A stretch of 64,000 bases of DNA, from assembly GCF_958295425.1 (NCBI RefSeq), contig NC_081149.1, positions 8,375,654-8,439,653 on the forward strand. The letters are read 5' to 3'. Every line of letters begins with the position of its first letter. The stretch's first letter is position 1. The position numbers and the translations under genes were made by a program. The notes beneath the pieces were generated by a model that was not told the DNA's origin, made no database searches, and saw only the letters and a list, made by a program, of their open reading frames with translations. Of this stretch, positions 55,257-64,000 are shown piece after piece. The stretch is from Solea solea. Taxonomy: Eukaryota > Chordata > Actinopteri > Pleuronectiformes > Soleidae.

Positions 55257-56270
55257 AAGGGAACCCAATTGAAAATTAACCATACATCATGACTGTTTCT
55301 GGTCATTTATTAAAGCTAGAAAAAACCTAAAAAATTATGACTTTTGATGACAAAGCTAATTTATTATTCATTAAGAAACACTGTTTCAGATTTAGCAATG
55401 AACATTTTTTGTCTGTAAACTTAATACATTTCTATTTTGTTACCAGAAAAAATAAAGCCATGGATAAAACCAAACTGTACAGCACAACAAATACAGTATA
55501 GAGTAGATATATTATCATATAAATATGACTAGACATTTACAGAGTCCCACACAATATGGGGGACTGTTCAGAGTTGATATTGTTCTTGACCTAGTGGATT
55601 TATTTGGGAAATCCAGCCTTGTATAGAGTAAATTCTACAGTATGTATCTATAAAAAAAAGTCACAAACTACACACGCTTTGCAAACAGCAGAATTGCAGT
55701 ATTTGCACATACACATGACCTGAAGCAATACTGTGAAAAAAGTAAGTTTCTTTCCTGGTTCTAATGTTAAAGTTTATGGGTCTATGAGTCAAACCAGTAA
55801 TCAAGAAAATATTCTGATTATTGATAATGGCAGTTAATGTTTGTTGCTGTAAAGTATAGTTTTTAAATAGTAGACATTCTGTAAGAAAACAAAGACTCCA
55901 TATACGTTACAAATATATTTATTAACACAGATACAATCAATATTCCACACGACCAGTGCAAGTCTTACAATGTGAATACATTGACTACTGTGAAGGGCTT
56001 GCAGTAAAACACTAGTGGCACAAAATGTGCTGCTTTGAAATGTGCTGACAGAGTCTAAATTACTGCTTAACTGCTTGGTAGCCTGTGTAATAAAGCCACA
56101 ACTGATAAATGAAGCAAAGACCCTGGCCTGATTAGAAAAGGCCAGACCCAATTTTCCAGTTTGATGGGGATATTTGTGATACTTAAAATGTTTATCCGGT
56201 ACTAAGCCTAAGCAATTCGTCACCGGTGCAGAATTGACTGAGGTGCTTTTGTTTCAAAGACAGAAAAAGG
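55257..56270. other. Spacer between psmg3 3' end and tmem184a 5' end
   Basis: AT-rich with no ORF of known type. A second minus-strand AATAAA near 55,910 could give a longer psmg3 3' UTR. Confidence 0.5.
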
Positions 56271-56292
56271 ACAACTTTTAGAAGTGACAAGT

Positions 56293-56298
56293 TTTATT
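56293..56298 (-). terminator. psmg3: psmg3 polyadenylation signal candidate
   Basis: Minus-strand AATAAA, 0.36 kb downstream of the psmg3 stop codon. Confidence 0.5.
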
Positions 56299-56659
56299 TC
56301 TTAAGTATTTCTCCTCCCGTCTTAACTTTGAATACTTACTTTTAAATCAGAATATTGTACTCCTTTTTTTCCAAATCAAAGCTTATTCACTGCTCAATCC
56401 TCAGTTTTTGAGAGCACACTGGCATAAACACAAGACACTCTTAAATCCAGATTAGGTCTCACTTGTTTTAGCCATAAAATGTTTTCCCCATCTCAATAAA
56501 TCAAAAAGGATAAGGGTGAATAAAATTGGATATGTACATTTCCATCTTAAGCCCCAGGGTATGTATTTCGGCATGTAAGGAAATTGTTCAAAAAGACAAA
56601 AAGGGGAAAATGTGGCGCTGGGGGTTTCCAAAGGGCTATGTGCCCATTTTGTTGACTTC

Positions 56660-57622
56660 CTACCAGACTTGACAGCTTTTGATTATCTCTTTCATTTGTT
56701 TTATTGAATCAATGGAAGAATCCTTTAGTGCCAGTCCCAGTAACACAGGCCTGTTGCCGGCTTCCTGCGACACAAACATTGCCAGGTTTTTGGCACAGAC
56801 GTGCGTCAGTGGCTGGAAGAAGAGACACAAAGCATGTGTTAGATAATTACACACAGAAATGCTGTTATGTAATATGTCTATGTCACAAGAATGGAAATGA
56901 ATTGATTTAATAATCACTAGAAAGTAAAAGTGCTCTCTTAATCTCTCACACTGTAAATGTGAAAAAAGGTGCAGCTTATTGACAAGGCCGTATGAAAGCC
57001 ACCATCATAAGAAAGGTGATTCAATGAAGAAAAGTGTGCTAATCTGACATAAAACAGACTCAATTGTGTTGGAATTTAACTGAATTATGTGGCTGTGGCC
57101 AATTTCCTAGATCCTGTGAAATCAGTTAAGCTCAATAATTAAAAGAGCTCAAGACCCCAGCATTATTAATGCTATTATGAAAACCAGAAGAAAAAGGTTG
57201 TCGTGTATCAATTTTATCTGCACATCTACATTCTAAATTCCCCCAATTGACCACAGCGGCAGGCGATAACTTCATCATACCGCTACATCTGGCCCTCGAT
57301 ACCTTAGAATGAGTCACCCTGTGTTGCACCGTGACTAGTGTCCTGATCAAACTTATATCTCACTAATACAATATTAATTTGAGCAATATCATATCCAGGG
57401 TACCTCTTCTTTGCCCAGCAGCACTTTGGTGGAGAGCGTTGGGGTGCTGATGTCATTGGATTTGGAGTCTGGTGTGACAGATATCAATGTCCCGATTTTG
57501 CCGTACTGAGTGAGAACTACGAATATGTAATTACTGAACTCTGTGCAGACGACCTGAGTTGAAACTCCATTCACGTCTCTCTGCGTCTGTCTCGACCTGA
57601 CGACCGGCTCAGGGGAGGACAT
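56660..57622 (-). CDS. psmg3: Proteasome assembly chaperone 3 (PAC3), 123 aa
   Basis: PSMG3 pairs with PSMG4 to help assemble the alpha ring of the 20S proteasome in the cytosol, then leaves before the ring matures. Coding exons 57404-57622 (73 codons) and 56660-56812 (50 codons plus stop), phase-0 GT-AG junction. The product starts MSSPEPVVRSRQTQ and shows the family's NGVSTQVVCTEFSNYIFVV, LTQYGKIGTLISV, STKVLLGKEE, THVCAKNLAMFVSQEAGNR and the conserved C-terminus KSCQVW. Human PSMG3 is 122 residues. The start is chosen because homology begins there and the acceptor is ten bases upstream. The 5' UTR exon is near 58,733. Confidence 0.96.
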
Positions 57623-57632
57623 TTTGTTAATC

Positions 57633-58732
57633 CTAGGGAAGAAAAAGGACAGGAAATTGCATATGAGGATGATTCTGAAGCAGGGAGATAGCAATTATTT
57701 ATGGTTCAACTAATTTATACACACATGTACAATTGTTTGCATTAATGGTTTTCGCAGTTTTAATGGTTGTTTTTCAGTGGCCTTCAAATACTGGAAATAA
57801 TGCTGCTCCTCTTCTTGTGCCTCGTAAGATTTAAATTCAAAGCATAAAGCACATGCTGTGGCTGGTTTGTCTGATCAGGTTGCTGTTTTACAGAGGCTGC
57901 TATCTTGCTTTGCCATGTTTCTACAGTAACTCACAATGACAAACCAGCCAGATGGTGTGTTTTAGGGCCACCATAGTTCCCTGACATGCTTGGGACAGTG
58001 ATGGACAACCAGAGTAAATGTTAAAAATTCCTACACAATGCACCTTCAATGCATTTAAACGCTCATACGTAGGTGTAATATATCATATTACTGTCAATAA
58101 AGCCTCCTTGAAGTTATGCACTGGACATTTAAATGATTATTGTTCAACTGAAATTAAATTTGGTATTGGTTATGAAGCTGATATATCTTTAATACTACAG
58201 CCTTTTAGATAAGCCGTTTAACAGAAAAATAAACCTCCAGAAATGTACTCAAACATGAAAAATTGATGCTGTGGGAGACTTTCACAGTCAAATTTTATTG
58301 GGTAATAAGTTTACACAGATGAGACATTAACATTGTCATACAACATACCAAATTTGTTCACATCATGCTTCTTTAAAATGCAGTATTAGTGAATTTCCTC
58401 TGCGGATTTTAATGATATTTTTGTTTACTTCCGTGTCTTTTTATCGGTGAAGAGAAAGAGAAGCCCCTGCTGAAGTCTCCCTCTCACACACGTACACACA
58501 ACAATGAAAGCTCACTGTGCAGAGACTGTGGCTAACATTAGCTAAACGGCTACAATTAGCTCCGCTAAAGTCACCAGAACGATACAAGTTTCGGCGTCTG
58601 CGTGACATAAACAGTCCTCACCGTGAGTGCCCGTCTATGCTTTGCGTCGATTTGGTTCCACACTTTAAAAGCAACTTCTGTGACGCTCCGTCATTTAATG
58701 TTCACCATGAAACCAAACCGAAACAAACGTAC
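57633..58732 (-). other. psmg3: psmg3 5' UTR intron
   Basis: 1.1 kb between the inferred leader exon and the first coding exon. No repeat or exon is recognised. Confidence 0.5.
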
Positions 58733-58800
58733 CTCGTTTTGTTTGGAGCATGCGTGTGACGACCTCTGCGTGATGACGTAAGCACGCTTCGACGTCACAC
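58733..58800 (-). other. psmg3: psmg3 non-coding exon 1 and start region (approximate)
   Basis: Minus-strand AAACGAG followed by gtacgt gives a donor at 58731-58732 in a short CpG-rich patch. The 5' end is inferred from that patch. Confidence 0.45.
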
Positions 58801-58807
58801 ACGTCAT
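58774..58807. promoter_or_regulatory. Three CRE-like motifs at the psmg3 promoter
   Basis: TGACGTAA (58774-58781), CGACGTCA (58790-58797) and ACGTCAT (58801-58807) lie within 34 bp. CREB/ATF-type sites near a TATA-less start are common in housekeeping promoters. Confidence 0.45.
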
Positions 58808-61800
58808 ACATTTTACATACTGTACAATTAATTTGGTCAATAACTACGGTAAATGCTTTATTATTTAAAGTATGACAACATGTGATCGTCTTATTTCTAT
58901 ATTGTAAATGCCAAGTAATTAAGCTATTACCTGGATATCATTTTTCAATGCAACATGGTAATATATAAGCTCTAACACCATCAGCTTATTTTCACTCCAT
59001 TACTTGTAACACTGGTCCAGAAACACATGTGCACCTATTCTATAATTGTATTTATGTTAAATTCTTCTGGGTGAATGTGGAATTTTGCTTTGAAATGATT
59101 AGAAAAGTGTTTTTAATTGTTTGTGTGGAAATGTTCATTCTCATGAATGTAAATTGTCTGAAAGGAAATTAAATAAGACATAAGTTTTAAAACACTGAGC
59201 GTGGAGGAAAACCAAAGACCATTAGGACTTTGGAACTTTAACAACTTTAATTTTTAATGATTTAAATAATTTATATGAACAAATACCATATTTTGCCCTC
59301 TCTTCATTGCATCTGTTTGTTTGGTTAACTTTCATGAAAGCTGCATAATGGCAAAAATAAATAAACAGTGAAATGTCATCTCATTCCAGCTGGTATATTT
59401 GTGGTATTTTGATAATAGTTGTGTCCCACCAAGACAATGAGTTTCAAAAAGAGTGTTGTGTTGTGTTGTGTCCTAGTTACAGATTTTGCATGGCTACATA
59501 ATTATCACATCACATATATGGCTACAGCAGGAACACCAGGAGTAAAATTGACACTTTTTCTAAGAATGCCTGAAACAATGGTACAAAGAAATAAGGCGAC
59601 ATTTACTCATAAACCTATTAGTATTAGCAGTATTAGAATATACCATTAACACTACTTAAATGTGTTTAAGTATTTAAATACTTTTACCTATTTACAGTGT
59701 TTTTTATTATCAGTCCTGTAGGACATCTTTTCATGATAAAATAAAGTTTGTTTTGTTTTCTGATCAGAGTGTGTGTGCAGCAGAAGTGAATTTTTAAAAA
59801 CTAAATAAATGAAAAAAGCATTTTGTGATTTGTAATGCAATTTTCTTTTTCCCCACAGGGCATCCAAGTTGTATTCCTAAAAGTAATTATTTGTAATGTG
59901 TGCAGTTATTCTCCCAAATGCGATAGTTCTGAAATAAGGGCAACTTAAATTAACTTTAAGTCAACCACTATCAAGAGTGGATTTCTTTCAGTTAATAATA
60001 ACAATAGTAATGAACAGAAATAGCTCTTCCAAACCATACAATCAAGAAAACATGATGTTTTTTAATTAACTGTAAATGGAGCTTTAATGTTAGGAGATTC
60101 GTTTTCTTGTTTTTAGCTGTGTGTTTTATTGAATACAGTGCACATTATATCCCAAGCTGATACACTTATATACATTTCACGACATGGAGAAACGAGAGAA
60201 GGATCATCAGTTTTTATCTGGTGGGGCAAAGAACTTGAAAGATATAGAATATAAGCGGGAATGTATTATACTTTTATGCATGTGTAATGAAAACCAACAG
60301 AAGAGGGCCAAGCAATGACATTAACCTGACATATAAACTGAATTAAAATGAGTCATGCAAGGACAATTTAGTAGGCCCTTGCCAGTTTGGCTGCGGATTG
60401 TATAGCTGCTTTTATAGCAGCAGCAGGAGAAATGAGCAGTTGAGGGATTTTTCACTGTTTGCAAAAATGCTTACACAACATTTTTTTTTTTTTTTTACTC
60501 CTCAGGTAAATGTGAAGTTTCACTGAAGTCTTGTGAGTGCAGCATCAGACTCATCCAAACAGGAGGCGCGTCCCTGTGAATATGACACATTCACTGTGTC
60601 AAATAAAACTGGCTCAGCTGAATTGTTATGCACTTTGTGTCGGCGGCAGTGTAGGTATGAAATTGGTTGGACCACTTCCTTCACTCCCTGGTCGACCATC
60701 TGTGTCCTTGACTGATCATTTTGATCTGAACAACACTGAAAGGCAAATATCACAACACGGTATCTCAGCATTAATGTATGGGACTATGTGTGTGTGTGTG
60801 ATGAATATATGTATATATATATGTATACATATATGTGAGAGATAAGAGAGTTCCGGGTGGGTTAGACAAAAATGAGGCACATTTTTCCATAAAAAAACCT
60901 ATGTTGAGCTCAATATCCCAGTTGTAAAAGTTCAGACTGACACTAGAAAGACGGCCGTGACCAACAAAGAAGCGTCAGAATATTCCGTAACAGCGTGTCA
61001 TCTTTCAGATATCTTGGGGAAACCTTTGTTTGAATTCATGGCCGAGGGGGGATTTGGTTTTCTTTTTCAAGGTGCTGTTGTTTAAACCTGTCATGGTAGC
61101 ACCGTAAGATGACACCTCTCTGAGAGAGTCTTTCATGTACTTCTCTTTAATTAAAGGCCAAGCTTTACATACATTTGTGTTTTAAAGGTGAGTTTTCAGG
61201 TTCCCAAAATTGAAGAGGCAGAGAAAGCCTTTCATGTTTCTGTCATTCTTGATGACTTTGGCTTTAAAAACAAGAGCCACACAACTTCTTTAGAAAGGTT
61301 CCAGCATATTTACCATATTTCAATGTCAGTGATTTCGGCTAGAAGACGAAGACGAATAGGACACAGCAGGTTAATCCAGTGGGTCACAAGTAGGCTTTTA
61401 TGATAGAAAATAAACCTGAGGCTTTGTAATGAGTTCTATTTTACTCATCCCATGTAATATTTCTATGCATATTACTAATGTCTTGCTTTGCATAATGAAT
61501 TACTGTAGACTCACACTAATGGGTAAAGTGACTCTGCTTCATGGGTTCAAGGTGCCATGAGCTGTTTCCAGGGGAAATGAGGAATAGTTTAATTCATTAC
61601 AATGTGATTTATGTAACCTGGGACTAGTAGAAAATTGCCAATTTTTCCTCCAAAGCAAAGTCTTTGTTCCTTTTGTCCGTCCGCATTAAACTGCAGCAAA
61701 TGAAAATGCAATACATTTGCACAGCCTTTTATACCAGAACTTCATATAAGAAATTAGGGCAGGTGATGGTTGCTGGTTTTTGAAATAGGGGAAGCTCATT

Positions 61801-62378
61801 TCAGGCCCAGTTATATACATAAATTCTGCAAATTAACAAAAAGAACAAGGGAACGTTATAATTATGTAAAACTGAAATGTTATAATTGTTTTTTTATGTA
61901 CTATATCGCCAAATAAACACACAATCACAAGCTATTTGTCTACAGACTTCCCTCACAAAATCCACACAAGACTGAGGCAGAAAAGGCTCCGCTGTCGTGT
62001 ATGTTTCTGCAACGTTGTCAATCAAAAAGTGGTTCCGCCTTTCAGACAGCTCCTCCAATCACCATGCAGAAGCTCACTGTTCCATTAACTCCCAGGGAGG
62101 CTGAGCTTCCATGGAAGTGACAACTTTGACGCATTTGTCCAATCACCACCTAGTCTGTGCTATCCCATGTAGAACAATTGAAACTGAGTTTCAAGTGGTT
62201 TTAATGTGGAGGCTGCAACGGGAATATGAAAATCACGTGAGAGGATTCCGTCATCCTTGAAAAACAGCCGATTCTGAATAAGCTAGAGACACGTTCTAAT
62301 CTCATTTTAGAGGAAACTGAGCTTCACTTGTTGTTTTGGTGTACATACAGGTCTGTCCTAATTACTTTGCAAGTCACA

Positions 62379-62660
62379 TTAAAGCTGCACGTTGACAAAA
62401 GGCAACCAATCCATCCCACCCTCTTCGGTCTGTCATCTCATCAACACGACCCAAAATCACAGGAAGTTGTTGCCTGAAGTTAAAGTGCCCCTGCTCTGCA
62501 GCTGAATACTCACAAATGCTCCCCCAGATCTGACAATACTGATTAACTGAGCCTGTTTTAAGATTAATGATGTAGCATATCCAACATCTGTTCATGCAGA
62601 CTTAACAGAGGCAGAATAATAAAAATCAGCAACAACAAAAGTTATGCACTGCAGCTTTAA
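62379..62660. mobile_element. MITE-like element with TTAAAGCTGCA ends
   Basis: TTAAAGCTGCA (62379-62389) and TGCAGCTTTAA (62650-62660) are a perfect 11-bp terminal inverted repeat, extended imperfectly by GACAAAAGGC / AACTTTTG. These ends are frequent in fish genomes. Superfamily not determined; TTAA at each end could be part of the repeat or a target duplication. Confidence 0.6.
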
Positions 62661-63020
62661 GAGACTAGACGTATTTTTAAACATAGTCATGCGTGAACTA
62701 TTATTCTATGAACACCATTCCGAAAAGTTGAGGTCACAAGTTTGTCTGGCACTTTTTTTTCTAAAAGAGTTGATGGAGCTTACAGCTCTTCAGTTTTTAT
62801 AAGAGACATTTAAATCATACAATCTGTGTGACTCAGTGTCAGAATAGGAGAATGTGTCTTTGGTACAGACTCAACACTGTATCAGATCACCAGTGACCAA
62901 TGTGTCAGCCAAAGCAGAAGTGAAACAGCTCCTCATACATGTTTGAAAAAAAAATCACAGAGGATGTTGTCCAACAAGGACACCTTCATGCATCAGTGTT
63001 TCTCCAATCACACGTGTACA

Positions 63021-63044
63021 CTCACACACACACACACACACACA
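63021..63044. repeat. (CA)n microsatellite
   Basis: Eleven to twelve CA units. Confidence 0.95.
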
Positions 63045-63911
63045 GTCTCACACTCATTACCCCTGTGGCCACTAGAGTGCTGTGCTGTATTACAGATAGA
63101 GCTCAATGGAGACTTTGCACTCATGTCATGTGGGATTAACCACGGTGTTTAGTTTCCATTAAATGCTTTTAAAGGAGCAAAAGAGGTCACACCGAAGATA
63201 TTTCTCATAAAAAATTGTCTTAAAATGACAAAGATTCTTCTTTTCTGCCAGTTGACCACACAAATAACTAAAATTATTATGATTATTTTTTAAACACAGG
63301 GTTATGATTTGTACTCACAATACAATACAAACACTTCTCAGTAACAAAAAGCAAGTGTTCAGTAAGACTTTTCTGCCTCAAGCCCCCAAAAAGCATTTTA
63401 ATATGGTTCAATTATTCAGTCAGTTGTGTGATAGATGAGGTTGCCAGTTTTGTTTTGTTTTACATGAAGGAATAAAAACACATCTCTTTAGTTCGTCTCT
63501 TGGATTTTTGAGAGGAAAACAGAAATCAGAGAGGCAGCACAGACACATCCCACCCCATCTCGTCTCGACTCCTCACCTTGTTCCCGGAAATGAACACATT
63601 TAACCGTGATTGGAACATCTTTCAGTTGATACAGGTTTTTAGTGTAATGTTCGAACACTTTCAGAAATTACTCCATGCTCCTGGAATCATATCACACACA
63701 TCACACAACAGAGACGACACCGAAACATGTGCCTGCTTTGAAATGCATTAAGCTAATGGGAGAAACTGCATTAGTGTGTGTGCGGTTTCCATTTCCATCA
63801 GTGGCCCATACACTGAGGCTCAGAATATCAGGGACAGAAAATGTCTCAGTTCAGAGGAAAATGCTCCGCTTTGTTTTTCCGTGAGTAGACTGCGGATTGG
63901 TCAAAAATGGG

Positions 63912-64000
63912 AAAGTGGTTAGAGCTGCTGCTCCACAGTAAGAAGGTAGGTGGTTCAAATCTGGGTTCGTCAGAGGGGCTTTCTCTGGGTACTCTAGTTT
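63912..64000 (+). mobile_element. tRNA-related SINE head, cut by window end
   Basis: AGTGGTTAGAGCTGCTGCTCC and GGTGGTTCAAATCTGGGTTC resemble polymerase III A and B boxes, followed by CTCTGGGTACTC as in fish SINE bodies. Diverged and incomplete. Confidence 0.55.

Larger units (their letters stand above)
58850..63900. other. Right-hand intergenic region
   Basis: About 5 kb with no ORF resembling a known protein. It contains a MITE-like element at 62,379-62,660, TA-rich simple sequence near 60,800-60,835 and a CA microsatellite at 63,021-63,044; the rest is AT-rich and unremarkable. Confidence 0.65.

Noticed and set aside
55062..55283. Tyr/Ile-rich ORFs on both strands
   Set aside because: Pure translation of the TATA/CATA microsatellite.
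60520..60845. Overlapping ORFs of 60-102 codons in the right-hand intergenic region
   Set aside because: Opposed and overlapping in three frames, one ending in TATA simple repeat; none resembles a protein family.

Overview
This is a nuclear genome window from a ray-finned (teleost) fish. The evidence is split genes with GT-AG introns, proteins close to vertebrate orthologues, and dispersed repeats typical of fish: tRNA-derived SINEs ending in GGATGGATGG, several hAT-type MITE families, and a LINE fragment. The gene order ints1 - mafk - tmem184a - psmg3 matches the vertebrate block I recall as human 7p22.3. There are no bacterial genes, operons, CRISPR arrays or rRNA genes.

Layout. Positions 1-9,297 (minus) hold the 5' part of ints1 (Integrator subunit 1): 30 coding exons, about 1,363 residues, cut by the left edge of the window. 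A non-coding first exon lies near 9,700-9,800. Positions 9,850-18,060 are intergenic, with CTCF-like motifs, a hAT MITE, other repeats and a 290-bp palindrome in TAATC-rich DNA. Positions 18,100-32,560 (plus) are mafk: GC-rich promoter, non-coding exon 1 (donor at 18,364/18,365), a 9.1-kb intron, two coding exons (157 aa) and a long 3' UTR. Positions 32,600-54,800 (minus) are tmem184a: eight coding exons for 413 aa, with large repeat-bearing introns. Its 3' end lies tail-to-tail with mafk; the two poly(A) signals are 84 bp apart. Positions 56,270-58,800 (minus) are psmg3: two coding exons, 123 aa, and a CRE-rich promoter. Positions 58,850-64,000 hold no recognisable gene and a few repeats.

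Functionally the genes are a conserved neighbourhood, not a pathway. INTS1 is a scaffold of the Integrator RNA-processing complex, MafK is a bZIP partner of CNC factors, TMEM184A is a multi-pass membrane protein, and PSMG3 is a 20S proteasome assembly chaperone.

I found no convincing undescribed multi-gene system. The items most worth a second look are: an open reading frame that would extend MafK by 79 residues from exon 1; MARE/NF-E2-like sites around mafk, suggesting autoregulation; a short upstream ORF in ints1 whose stop overlaps the main start (ATGA); a group of CTCF-like motifs; the large palindrome; and the nearly touching convergent 3' ends.
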